A stretch of DNA of 64,000 bases, taken from positions 17,775,520 to 17,839,519 of the forward strand of contig AP025054.1 in the NCBI GenBank assembly GCA_036186865.1, written 5' to 3'. The stretch comes from Eustoma russellianum. Its lineage: Eukaryota > Streptophyta > Magnoliopsida > Gentianales > Gentianaceae. This document shows positions 46,084 through 57,025 of this stretch, in pieces. The stretch's first letter is position 1, and the number at the start of each line of letters is the position of its first letter. The translations under genes were made by a program, and so were the position numbers. The notes beneath the pieces are model-generated. The model ran no database searches and was not told where the DNA came from. It saw only the letters and a list, made by a program, of their open reading frames with translations.

Positions 46084-47381
46084 ATGATTCTAAAAACAAC
46101 TTGGGGAGTTGAATGCCATAGGAGAGACTATGATGAACTGGAAAAACGTATGAACTCCTTTGGTCGTATGAATGGTTTATGGGTTGGATATTGGGAATGT
46201 AAAACTCCTAGATATCAAACTCTTTCTCAGTGCAATAAAGATGTTAGTGCATATTACAATGAAATGCTTGATGATTTGTACTATGCTTATGTTGAAGAAC
46301 ATGAGAAATTAAGCATGATTAGGTTCTTTGCTGGTCTAGATAAAGAAATTGCTGATTGCATGTTAAATGAAAAATTCTCATCACTTAATGACATGTATAA
46401 AAGGGCAAAGATTGTTCAATCAAACCTAATCCCATGCCAAGTTAATCAAAACTATGGGTATGAACTGAACTCTTGTGATTCTGAAAATGACAAACCAAAT
46501 CCAGTTAAGTTAAGCAATTTGAGTCAGCCTATGGATAATATTGAAAATGCATTGCTTCAACTTAGAGACATGGTGCAAGTATTGATAGAATCTGAAAAGA
46601 ACAAAGACTTGCAATCTGACATTTCTGTGAATGATGGTTTGTATGAAATTAGCCCCAACATGCCTGAAACTGGAACTCCTTTAGCTGAATTGCATGTTCA
46701 ACCTTGTGTACTGTCTGAAGAAGACCCTTCACTTGAATCTGTTGGTGATTTCCAAAGTGTTAGTCGTTTGCTTATAGATGATGTTAATTGTGATAACACT
46801 TTGTCTGAAAATGATTTACATTGTGACATGCATATAAATGAAATCCCTGTGCATGATCTACATTCTGCTGAGATGCTTGTTTCTGGGTTACAATCTGAAT
46901 TACATCCTGTACATTTCATTGATGACATTGATGTAAGTAATTCTGTTGAGAATGACATTGATAAACTAGATTCTTATGATTTGATGTTAGCTGAACTAGA
47001 TTGTCTTCTTGATGTGTAGAGCTTGATCATGATGTCATTATTGAAATAGATTCAGCTACAAATGAACATAAATCCTTGGATGAACTAGTTAATGAATTGA
47101 ATGACATATTTAGTAGAGATGAAGATTCTATTTCTGAAATATCTATTTCATCTCATCTTGTTGAATGTCTGCCTGTTGTCATCTCAATTGATACATCTTG
47201 TCTAAATATTGCACATGTCTATAAGATTTGTACATTTAGTGTTAACATGTTGCAATATGCTTTTTGGATGTTGTTTTATCTGTTAGGATGTATGTGTTCT
47301 AAAATTTTTGTTATCATATTGTTAATACATCCTAAACATTTTAGAAAGCGTGTACACACCTTATTCTTTCTTCAAAGATAA
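46084..47381 (+). CDS. Gag-derived acidic ORF of family-4 non-autonomous elements
   Basis: Start MILKTTWGVECHRRDYDELE. Residues ~57-135 resemble the end of the capsid core of the neighbouring autonomous Gags: QCNKDVSAYYNEMLDDL, then RFFAGLDKEIADCM and MYKRAKIVQSNL, against QGNKTVDEFYKELEHFL and ARFLAGLNKEIAFKVEL. Upstream capsid motifs and any CCHC knuckle are absent. Residues ~140-310 are strongly acidic and Ser-rich (SEEDPSLESVGDFQSVS, DDIDVSNSVENDIDKLDSYD). A 2-base insertion (ta at ~47016) makes a stop at 47017-47019 after DCLLDV; in the shifted frame homology with element C continues (DELVNELNDIFSRDEDSISE) to a hydrophobic stretch MLQYAFWMLFYLLGCMC and stop near 47381. No function can be assigned beyond 'Gag-like'. 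The two copies agree closely, which suggests coding constraint or recent common origin. Confidence 0.75.
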
Positions 47382-47499
47382 GGATGCACCAAGGTATTTC
47401 ACCTTCACCATTTGTTTTATCATGTTCATATTAATTATGGTGTAGATGATCATACGTGTTCATCCTAAACCCCCATCCCTTATTCTATCCATGATGAGA

Positions 47500-47532
47500 T
47501 TCGAGGACGAATCATTTTCAAGAGGGAGGGAA
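47500..47532 (+). promoter_or_regulatory. Element G polypurine tract with relic of pol 3' end
   Basis: gattcgaggacgaatcattt at 47499-47518, then caagagggagggaa, adjoining the 3' LTR, as in element C; outside the ORF. Confidence 0.75.
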
Positions 47533-48838
47533 TGATGAGCCCACGATGGGGTCAACGCAACATATTTTCATGTATCATTTATTGTCATATGTTAGTTCTG
47601 TAAGACATGACATTTCACAGTTCACTCCGCATGCACTAGTGCTAGTTCTTATGTCTTATTACCTAACTAACCCGTAGGACATGTCATATATGTTGTGCAT
47701 ATTGTGTTTGTTGCTTGGTGTCTTTGAAGATAGGTCAAAGAGAGTTTTACATTGAAGAAGCATGAACACCTATCGATCCATGTTCCATCTGAGATGATAT
47801 CATTATTCAAACAAAGCTTGAAGATGCAACTAAAACCTGAATTTTTGTTCAAGGAAGGAGGTGATAAGCAAGTAGCTTACAAGCAAGGAGGTGACAAGCA
47901 TTCATGTCAAATTCAAGATTGTTCTTCACGTTGAAACAAAGAAGAGAAACAAGCTGCTCACACTTTAACCAATAGGAAGGAGTCTTGCAATTGTCCAAAC
48001 CAATCACAATCAAGTTAGAACAAGAATGCAAGCTGCTCAACATTTGATCCAATCAAATTCAAAGGAGAAATAGGCTGGTTCATGGCTGATTGGTTTGATT
48101 ATTCAAAGCCTAAACTATAACCAATCAAAAGGGAGTTCAACCAAGCTGCACACTAGAATATCCAATCAGAATTTTGGCTAAAAACAAAGATGGATGAATC
48201 GTTAGTTTAAGGAAAGTTTGGTTGAAAATTCAACACCAAATTGCAACCAATCAAAGGCCTTTCTCAAGCAAGCTGCTCCATGTATTTACCAATCAAATTG
48301 AAGAAGAAAGAAGGCTAGAGACAAGCATGGGGAGCACGTAAAAGACAACCAGATTTCTTGGAGCCAAAGTTGTTCAAAGCAAGCACCTTATTTTAGTCTT
48401 GTACATTGTACATTAAAACTTGTACTCTTTATCATTTTCATTTGTTATAATAGCATAGGAAGCTGAATGTATAAAAGAACTCAAAAAAACAATATACACA
48501 ATTATCAATACACATTACAACCAGAATTTCCCTTGAGGAGTTATCAACATTTCAAGTTGAAGTTTAAGACCACTTACGGTTTTCTTTCAAGTTCCTAGCC
48601 TAGAACTTGTTAGTATTTGCTCCATCATTTGGTTTACAGCATCTTAGGGTCTCATTGAGGTTTTAGATGTGTTGGAGTGCCAAAGAGGGAGAGGTGTTGG
48701 CATAAATTGAGCCAAGAACAAAGGTTAAAGATCAAGGGGTATCTTGGAGATGTTCTTTGACATAGCTCGTGTTCAAATCAGTTTGGAATAGGAGACAAAG
48801 TCCTTGGCAACGTTTTGTAGCCTTCATTTGGCTCATCA
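47533..48838 (+). repeat. Element G 3' LTR (mosaic)
   Basis: 1,306 bp, same mosaic structure as the 5' LTR. Over the first ~330 bp I count about five substitutions and six short indels between the two. Confidence 0.92.
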
Positions 48839-48843
48839 TCTTT

Positions 48844-50255
48844 CCACTCTTTACAACTTTACTTCTTGGATAACCTGAAGTTAATAAGATTCAAAGCGAT
48901 CAATTAAGAAAGTGTTTTGCCAATGCTTCTCCAAATCACAACGGTCTACACTTGTTTCTCCCTTTTGCTTTCAAGTTGCACCAAATAGTGTCAAAATAGA
49001 ATCAAGTGAAATGGAACAAACTTGAACTTTCTACTAAGATTCAAAGAAAATAAGCAACGAAAATTGATGTATAAGGCTGAATCAAAGATGAACTAAGGGT
49101 TGCCGTGGGCAATCTTTAGTTAATATTGATTCTATGCACTTACTATCCACAAAATGGTTCAAATCATGCAATAATCAAGCAAGCAAGTGTGTGATTGGTT
49201 CAAGAAGAGCAGGATAAGGAGAATGAGATGTGGAAGGACGGTTGTATGTAGCAAAAACAAAATACGGTATCCAAGGTTTTCAAATTGCACCAAAAATTTT
49301 TTCAAGTAATGCACAAACGTTTTGCCCTTTTCTTTTCTCTTGTTCTTTTCTTTTCTTCCCTTCCTTGCTATTTCAATGTAAGCAAGGTTCAGATTCTTTT
49401 TTTTGACTAGGGGAAGAATTGGAATTTCACGCGTTTTGCACTCAGAACTTTTGTTTTTGGGCAGAATAGTGCAATGACTTTAAATTGCAGTTTGCAACCT
49501 TTTATTGCAACAAAATAACCTTGGAAAGTGAGGGAAATTAAGGTTGGGCAGAATTGGGGTTATGGTTAGGATTTTGAATTTAGGGCTTTTGGACGTTTTT
49601 GGGTATTAGTAGGACATAATTGAACAAAATTCAAATTCTAGGGTTAGGGTATATTGAATGAGTTGGGAACTTTTGATTATGATTTTGTTTGGAAAAATTG
49701 GGTTGGGGCTTTTTGTTAAGAGAGTAAATAAGGTAGTTTGGAATCTGGTTGGTGAGTTTTAGGGTCGGGTTTGGGTGGTTTTTGTTTGGGCTGTGGGTAT
49801 TGGGGTGGATTTAGGGTTTTGTTGATGTGGAAAATGGCTTGTGAAGACAAACACACATAGGACTAACTGGATTTAAAGCATGAAATCAATCACAATCTGA
49901 ATCAGAAGATGCATACAATCACCATCAACTAAAAGCTTCGGTAGCAATAAGATGATTTGAAACCGAGGTAGCATTATAGGCTGATGGGACCTAAATGCAA
50001 CAAACCCTAACTTGTTCAAGCATAAATGACAAAGATCAAATAGTGACAACAAGATTGAAAAGATAAGAATGACACTTTGAATGATGATGACAAGATGCAG
50101 CAAAAGACAAATACTTAGACCCTATGACGTTTATTTTTGTATGATAGACAAATGGTGTGTAGAATGAGGGGTGGAAGAATGACACAACTGAACTTGAAAT
50201 GAAGAGACTCAAACGAAAAGAAAAGGATAGAATACGGTGGAATAGAGTAACCTGT
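48844..50255 (-). other. Element A untranslated leader
   Basis: About 1.4 kb, T-rich on the minus strand, resembling the leader of element H (for example the aaattggaatttc and ccgtgggcaat blocks). No ORF is worth calling. The TGAG/CTCA double hairpin of other families is not seen here. Confidence 0.65.
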
Positions 50256-50267
50256 GCTATGATACCA
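50256..50267 (-). promoter_or_regulatory. Element A primer-binding site, one mismatch
   Basis: gctatgatacca; the minus strand reads TGGTATCATAGC, one base off TGGTATCAGAGC, three bases from the LTR. Confidence 0.85.
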
Positions 50268-50270
50268 ATT

Positions 50271-50354
50271 TGATACGTGCAAGACGTGCGCTCCAACAAT
50301 TCCACCTTCCAAACGTCCTTCACAAGGGTTAGGCACAAGGAAGAAGACTTCTCC
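50271..50354 (-). repeat. Element A 5' LTR, U5 end
   Basis: 84 bp (tgatacgtgcaagacgtgcg ... acttctcc), interrupted by element H after target site tctcc. Continues at 59314. Confidence 0.88.
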
Positions 50355-50628
50355 TGATGAGGATCAAGGGTCCGATGAGGATCAAGGGCCCCATCAAGAG
50401 GTCAAAGGTCCTATGACAAGAAGGAGGGCAAAGGAACTTTGTCATCAAGTTGCCACCTTCTTGTACAAGCATGTTCAAGATGAACCTAAGACTCCTTGGG
50501 TTCATTTCATTGAACCTTCAACTTGAGCATGTATCACATGACGTCTACACTCTTTGTTTGTTTGGATTTTATTTTGCGTCGTATGATCTTAGTTTTATGT
50601 ATTTGCTTTGTAGGTAAATTAGGTACAA

Positions 50629-50719
50629 GAGAATGTTTGAAGAGAATGTTTCAAGAGAATGTTTCAAGAGAATGTTTGAAGAGAATGTTTCAAGAGAATA
50701 TTCGAAGAGAATGTTTGTC
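50629..50719 (+). repeat. 13-bp minisatellite in H 5' LTR (7 units)
   Basis: Units of gagaatgtttcaa/gagaatgtttgaa, seven in tandem, the sixth being gagaatattcgaa. The 3' LTR has nine; other family-3 LTRs have one or two. Confidence 0.92.
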
Positions 50720-51281
50720 TATGCTAAGACAAATTCAAAAGTGTCCAAGATAGAGTCTCTTGATCAAGTTGAAATCAAAGTATCTTCATCCACCAAAGGA
50801 GGGGCCGGCCATATGGAATTCAAAAAGGGAGATTAACCTGAATTTAAAATTCAGCCACGATTTAAAATTCAAGTTTCAACCAGATTAGGCCTTCAAATTC
50901 AAGATAAAGATTTCAGCCATTTTTTTGAAGAAACCACACGCCTATCTTGAAGCAAGGCTGAGGATAGATCACAAATCAAATTTGATTCCAAGTTTGAATT
51001 CAAATTCAAACTCAATTTGAATTCAATCTTCAATCAACATTTGAATTCAATTCCAACCACTTTATCATCATCAAATCAAGACTCCAACAGCCTCATGAGT
51101 CATCAAAAATGCCAATCTCATCATCAAACATGACCAGATTCATTGAAGATAATGTCTTGCAAGATTTGAAGTTTTAGCTAGAATTTTTTTAGCTTTGAAT
51201 TTAAATAATTTTCAATTTTCAAACATTGTTAGCTAGCTTTATTTTGAATTAGTTCTAGATATTTTAAGGCTCAAGTTCAGC

Positions 51282-51291
51282 CTATAAATAG
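51282..51291 (+). promoter_or_regulatory. Element H TATA box
   Basis: ctataaatag before gagccttaggggg; the 3' LTR copy reads ttataaatag at 58954-58963, and element A carries the equivalent on the minus strand at 2687-2696 and 59570-59579. Confidence 0.65.
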
Positions 51292-51643
51292 AGCCTTAGG
51301 GGGACGCTTGAAAGACACCTTTTGATGAATAACAATTCTTGATATTTCATTCACTTTGTGTGATGCTTTGTTTTCTTGGTTTTGCATTAAAAACCTAGGT
51401 TAAGATCCTTCAAAGTTGAGCATATTGAAGGTGTTGCCATTGCTTAAAGGTGCCGTCCAGGAGGGCCGTTTTGGTTTGCCTGATCAACGACCATCTTGAA
51501 GTGTTGGTCTTGCTCATTCGTTTAATCCACACGTTTTTAATCACTAAGGAAGCAAGGGGAAGTCTTCTTCCTTGTGCCTAACCCTTTGTGAAGGACGTTT
51601 GGAAGGTGGAATCGTTGGAGCCCACGAGTTGCACGCATCAAAT

Positions 51644-51655
51644 TGGTATCAGAGA
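51644..51655 (+). promoter_or_regulatory. Element H primer-binding site
   Basis: tggtatcagaga, 11 of 12 bases of the iMet site, three bases after the LTR. Confidence 0.88.
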
Positions 51656-53304
51656 GGTTACTCTATTCCACCATCTATCATTTTCGTTTGAGTCTAGTCA
51701 TTTCAATTTCAGTTGAGTCCTTCTTCTACTCCTCCCTCTACACGCCATTTGTCTTGCATTTCATTCAAAAAAAACGTCCAAAAAAAACATTGCGTTGAGT
51801 CCTTACAGTTGCTGCATTTTGCTTTTCATCATTCAAGTGTCATTTCCATTATTTCCTTTTCGCATCACAATCTGATTTTGAGTCGTTCAAACTTGAAAAA
51901 TTAGGGTTCGTTGCATTTTTAGGTTACATTCAGCCTTCTTCAAAATATTCCAACCATCATCCTATAAAGCTACCTCGGTTTCAAATCATCTTGTTGCTAC
52001 CGAAGCTTTTAGTTGGTGATGATTGTATGCATCTTATGATTCGCATTGTGATTGATTTCATGCTATAAATATGGTAGTCCTACGTGTGCTTGTCTTCACA
52101 ACCTACTTGCAACACCAACCAAACCCTAAAACCAGCCCCACACCCCACGGCCCAACCACCCCACCCCAACCCAACTCTAAAACTCGCCAAGCTGATCCCA
52201 AATAGCCCTATTTACACCCCAAACAAAAAGCCCCAAACCAATTTTACCAAATACAATCAGATTCTAAAGATCCCAATTCATTCAAATAAACCCTAACCCT
52301 AGAATTTGAATTTTGTTCAAATTCTGTCCTAGACCAACCAATATCCAAATTGACCACACCAATCATCAATTACCAACCCAAATAGTCAATTTACAACACC
52401 CATTCCGTTCCTACAACCCATTCCGCAAAATCCCAAAACGTTCAAAAACACCCTAAATCAAAACCCTAACCCTAACCCCATTCGGTCTACCCCAATTCCT
52501 TCACTTTCCAAGGTATTTTTGTCGCAATAGTCCAAGATACAAATTGCATTTTAAATACATTGCACTATTCTGTCCAAAAACCAAGTGCTAAGTGCAAAAC
52601 AAGTGGAAATTCCAATTCTGCCCTTAGTCAAAAAAAAAAGGAGAATCTGAACCTGGCTCAATTGAAATAGCAAGGAAGAAAAGAAAAAAAAAGGAAACAG
52701 AGCAAAGAAAAAGGGCACAACGTTGTGCATTGCGTAGAAAATTTTTGGTACGACTTGCAAACCTTGGATACCATAGTACCCCACATTGCCGTCCCCTATA
52801 CCCAATTATCCATTTCTTCATCTTCTTAACCCAATACACACTTGGTTGCTCGATTGTTGCAATGACTTGAACCATTTTGTGGATAGTAAGTGCATAGAAT
52901 CAATAAATCTGAATAGATTGTCCCACGGCAACCCTTAGTTTATCTTTGGTTCAGCCTTATACATCACTTTGGTGCTTATTTCTTTGAATCTTAGTAGAAA
53001 GTTCAAGTTTGTGTTCATTTCAAGTTATCCTACCTTGATATAATTGGTTGCAACTTGAAAGCAAAAAGGAAAGAAACAAGCGGGAGTAACATGTGGTTTG
53101 AAGAAGCCTTGGCAATACACTTCCTTATTGATCACTTTGAGACTTCTTACTTCAGGTTATCCAAGAACCAAAGTGGTAGAAGAGTTGGAAAGAATCGAAA
53201 GCGGAGTGTCATAGTTATTTTTTTACTAATCCCTTACCGTTGGTTTGTTTTGTGTTAGTTTGCTTCTTTCTTTTTCCTTGTGTTTCGTTCAAATCCTTAG
53301 GAAC
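51656..53304 (+). other. Element H untranslated leader
   Basis: 1.65 kb. It includes a C/A-rich segment (52100-52500) with a short accctaaccctaacccc run that is not a telomere, and the ccacggcaacccttag block shared with element A. No gene is visible. Confidence 0.65.
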
Positions 53305-54540
53305 AATGCCAGCAGCAATCATTCCGCATCTAGCAAGTCTAAAGAAGCCGAAACTGTTTGACAATACTACAACAACAAATGCTGGAGATGCTTAAGAAAA
53401 CTCATGCATGACAAATGAGATAATAAGCATTCGCTTGGAAGACGTGGAGCAAGAAGCTACAAAACAAGTGATGGCCAAGGAACAAGCAGGGCCGTTACCA
53501 CACCATACAACCAAGCGCCATCCTCCAGAAGAAGTTGAGGATGACAACATTAGACCACCACACACCGAAGCAAGAAGGTTTGCTCCTCCTACACAAGCAA
53601 GAAGGTACGCTCCAAGAAGGTACAATGATGATTACATTCCCTTGAGCATGATGATTATGACTTTGATGACCACCATCCCCGTGGTTACCAAAGACGCCAA
53701 AATCCCTTTTCCCGCAAGATGACGATTTTCTCAAAACCAAAATAAGTATTCCACGTTTTATGGTAAAAGTAATGCGGAGGAATATTTAGAATGGGAAACG
53801 AAAGTGGATTTGATCTTTTCTTGTACCAATTATAGTGAATTGCAAAAAGTGAGGTATGCTTCCTATTGAATTTTCTGGTTATGCACTTAATTGGTGGACG
53901 AATTTGTGTCGAAATAGAACTAAGACGAGACAACCCCCAATCGCCACTTGGGAAGAAAATGAAGTTTGAAATGCGACAACGTTTTATTCCAAACAATTAT
54001 GAGAGGTCTTATTTTCACGAGTTTGCATAACTTACGACAAGGTTCCAAAAGTGTAACGAGTATTATAAAGAGTTAGAAATTTTGTTGGAGAGGTCTAACT
54101 TGCAGGAACCTGAAGAAGCCACCAAGGCTCGATTCTTACATGGTTTAAACAGGGAGATTGCGCAAAGGGTTGACCTTCAACCTTACCTCGACCTCACAAC
54201 CATGGTCCATATGGCTGAAAAGATTGAAGCACATTAAGGTACGTAAATCCTCCAATTTCAATTCCAATTATCGTACTAATCAATCTTCATCAAGATTTCC
54301 TAGCAAGCCTTCAGGAACAGGAAGTTCCACGGCCTACAGGAGGCCAAACGCGTGACCAAGGATCATCGCAAAGGATGGACAATCGTGTGCAATCCACACA
54401 AGGAGAGATGAACGCACCCAACAAAAGGCTCCTACCGGCAATTCTTCGGATCCATCAAACAGGTTTAGAGACATTAAATGTTATAAATGTCAAGGACGTG
54501 GTCACATAGGAAAAGAATGTCCTAATGCAAAAGAATCATG
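53305..54540 (+). pseudogene. gag: Element H Gag
   Basis: N-terminus ~53305 matches element A's start (NHSASSKSKEAET) but a frameshift gives an early stop. Then open 53408-53722: EIISIRLEDVEQEATKQVMA, RRFAPPTQARRYAPRRYND. Capsid core in pieces: AEEYLEWETKVDLIFSCTNY (53770-53830), YALNWWTNLCR (53880-53915), RFLHGLNREIAQRVDLQPYL (54130-54190), MVHMAEKIE. The knuckle CYKCQGRGHIGKEC at 54479-54520 is intact. About five frameshifts. Confidence 0.87.
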
Positions 54541-55200
54541 TTAATTGAAGAGACAAACGAATATGTGTCCGAGTCCGAGCATGAAAAACGAGTCTTGAGC
54601 ATGATAATGAAATTGAACCTGAAGAGGATCTAGGCGCATTAGATGATTTTGACACTAAGGAGTTTCTTGTTGTGCGTAGAGCTTTAAATGCATATCCGAA
54701 ATTAGATGATCACGAACAACATAGAGAAAAACATTTTTCCATATCATTGCATGATAAATGGTAAAGTGTGCACCATGATCATTGATTCCGGTTCTTGTGC
54801 GAATGTGGCTAGCATCGAATTAGTAGAAAAACTGAATTTGCCTATGACTAATCATCCGCATCCTTACAAACTTGCATGGCTAAATGACTTGCGGTGAAGT
54901 TAGCGTAAGTAAACAAGTTTTGATTTCTCTAGCATTGGTAGTTACAAAGATGATGTTTTATGTGATGTCGCACCAATGCATGCTAGTCATATTTACTTGG
55001 TAGGCCATGGCAATTTGATAGACATGTGACATATGATGGTTATTTGAATCGTTATTCTTTCAAATTGAATGGCAAATTGTACAAACTGCATGCACTTCCA
55101 CCACACAAAGGTCCACGAGGATCACCAACGCATGTCCAAGTCTAGAGCCGATCCTAAGGAAAAAGAAGCCGAGAGAAAATTCGTGGAGTGTATGTAAAAG
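54541..55200 (+). pseudogene. pol: Element H protease
   Basis: LIEETNEYVSESEHE acidic linker, KEFLVVRRALNAYPKLDD, then MINGKVCTMIIDSGSCANVA with intact DSG at 54784-54792, LNLPMTNHPHPYKLAWLND, a frameshift near 54890, GSYKDDVLCDVAPMHASH, a frameshift near 54993 in the LLGRPW block, DGYLNRYSFKLNGKLYKLHA. The active site is good but the frame is broken three or more times. Confidence 0.87.
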
Positions 55201-55248
55201 TGGAGAACAAAAAACAGAGGAGCAAGGGAAAAGAGGTAGTGCCCCTAA

Positions 55249-56280
55249 GTGTCAACGAGTCAAAAAAGAAGTGGTGGGTATTTCGCAAAGAAAAGAGAGG
55301 TTACACGTGCACTTTATAACAACCAAACTGTCCTCATCATCATCCCAAGTCGTGTCAACTTGCCCTTGAAGAACTCCCACCAAACTTACCTACCTCAGTT
55401 GCGTCCCTTATCCAAGAATATGAAGTTCTATTTCCCTCACGAACCACCATCCGGATTACCACCCATTAGAGGAATAGAACACCAAATCGACTTTGGTCCC
55501 AGGAGCCGTGTTACCCAATCGCCCAGCCTATCGAGCCAACCCTGACGAAACCAAGAAATCCAAAGGCAAGTAGAGAGCTCCTAGCTAGTGAGAGTCTGAG
55601 CCCATCTGCCGTCCCAGTCATTTTAGTACCCAAAAAGGATGGAACGTGGAGAATGTGTACCGATTGCCGAGCCATAAACAAGATTACCGTCAAGTATAGG
55701 TACCCCATACCTAGGCTAGACGATATGTTAGACATGTTGCACGGATCCAAATTCTTCACCAAAATCGACCTTAAGCAAGGGTACTTCCAGGTACGCATTA
55801 GAGAAGGGGACGAATGGAAGACTGCATTCAAAACCAAGTTTGGGCTCTATGAGTGGTTAGTGATGCCCTTCGGGCTCACCAACGCCCCTAGTACCTTTAT
55901 GAGGCTAATGAATGAAGTCTTACGTGCGTTCATAGGACGCTTTGTCGTTGTCTATTTCGATGATATCCTAATCTATTCCCACACCATAGAAGATCATCTT
56001 GACCACATTAGAGCCGTTTTTGAAAAGCTTAAGCAAGAACAACTTTACGCCAACTTTAAGAAGTGCTCTTTTGTTTAGAACGCGTAGTTTTTCTAGGCTT
56101 TGTCATTTCGGCTGAGGGAGGGAGTAGAGATGGATGAGGAAAAGGTTAGGTCAATTGTGGAGTGGCCTATACCTAAGAATGTAGGGGAAGTTCGCAGTTT
56201 TCATGGACTAGCAAGCTTTTATAGACGCTTTGTCAAAGATTTTTCTTCCATAGCTGCACCCCTAAACGAAATTGTAAAAA
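55249..56280 (+). pseudogene. pol: Element H reverse transcriptase
   Basis: Linker with FAKKREVTRALYNNQTVLII and GLPPIRGIEHQIDFGP, frameshifts 55490-55620, then open 55653-56078: MCTDCRAINKITVKYRYPIP, DLKQGYFQVRIREGDEWKTA, LYEWLVMPFGLTNAPSTFM, YFDD at 55953-55964, LKQEQLYANFKKCSF. A lost base near 56073 ends the frame; MDEEKVRSIVEWPIPKNVGE, SFHGLASFYRRFVKDFSSIA follow to ~56280. Confidence 0.92.
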
Positions 56281-56284
56281 AGAT

Positions 56285-57025
56285 GTGCCTTTTAGGTGGG
56301 AAGAGCCACAACAACAGGCATTTGACGAACTTAAACGTAGGCTGACCACTGCACCCATACTTAGACTACCAAATTTTGACGAGACCTTTGAGATCGAGTG
56401 TGATGCAAGTGGAGTGGGTATAGGCGCAGTTTTGACCCAAAGTAAGAAACCCATAGCCTACTTTAGTGAAAAGTTGAAAGGAGCATCATTGAATTACTCT
56501 ACCTATGATAAGGAACTTTATGCCCTTGTGAGATCCCTACAAACTTGGCAACACTATCTTCAACCTAAAGAGTTTGTGATCCACACTGACCACGAAAGCC
56601 TTAAGTATCTTAAAGGGCAAGGAAAGTTGAACAAAAGACATGCCAAATGGGTAGAGTTCATAGAACAATTCCCTTACGTGATTAAGTACAAACAAGGAAA
56701 GGATAATATAGTTGCCGATGCCCTCTCTAGGAGATACACGTTAGTGACTACATTATCTTCACGCTTCTTAGGATTCGAATCACTTAAGGACTTGTACCCC
56801 AATGACCATGACTTTGGCACCATTTTCGAGGCATGTAAAGGAGCACCATTTGGGAAATTTTACATACATGAGGGTTATCTTTTCAAAGAACAAAAATTGT
56901 GCGTTCCCCAATCATCCCTACGAGAAGCATTGACTAGAGAAGCCCATGGGGGAGGTTTAATGGGTCATTTCGGAGTGTTCAAAACCCTTGAGACTCTTAA
57001 GAACATTTCTATTGGCCCCACATGA
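56285..57025 (+). pseudogene. pol: Element H RNase H and integrase zinc domain
   Basis: 246 codons open. RNase H: IECDASGVGIGAVLTQ, YSTYDKELYALVRSLQTWQ, VIHTDHESLKYLKGQGKLN, DNIVADALSRRYTL, with all four acidic catalytic positions present. Then SRFLGFESLKDLYPNDHDFG linker and the HHCC start REAHGGGLMGHFGVFKTLE; a lost base near 57000 shifts the frame before HFYWPHMRVDVE. Best-preserved RNase H here. Confidence 0.92.

Larger units (their letters stand above)
43001..48838 (+). mobile_element. Element G: chimeric family-4 non-autonomous LTR element
   Basis: Complete element, 5,838 bp; LTRs 43001-44306 and 47533-48838, both 1,306 bp; TSD tcttt at 42996-43000 and 48839-48843 in element A leader. 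LTR ends are an 8-bp inverted repeat TGATGAGC/GCTCATCA. It has a PBS, a leader, one Gag-like ORF, a pol-end relic and a PPT, but no pol. The first ~290 bp of each LTR, the ORF and the 3' part match element C. The rest of the LTR and the whole leader match family 2 (D/E) in the same transcriptional sense. Confidence 0.92.
50355..51640 (+). repeat. Element H 5' LTR
   Basis: 1,286 bp, TGATGAGGATCAAGGG...CACGCATCA. It carries a 13-bp minisatellite (50629-50719), AAATTC-rich repeats (50950-51060), a TATA box at 51282-51291 and, at its start, an unattached copy of the GPMTRRRA polyprotein tail. Confidence 0.92.

Noticed and set aside
48844..50255. Host gene between G and H
   Set aside because: Although free of pol text, this stretch lies between a PBS and the gag of element A and matches the H leader in places, so it is the A leader; no codon-like ORF.
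50523..50836. ORFs with repeated RECLKRMFQENVS units, also at 58178-58426
   Set aside because: They are translations of the 13-bp minisatellite; unit changes shift the frame and the ORF is not kept in other family-3 LTRs.
52440..52490. accctaaccctaacccc run resembling plant telomere repeat
   Set aside because: Only two to three units within the leader of element H, with no array; random in a C/A-rich stretch.
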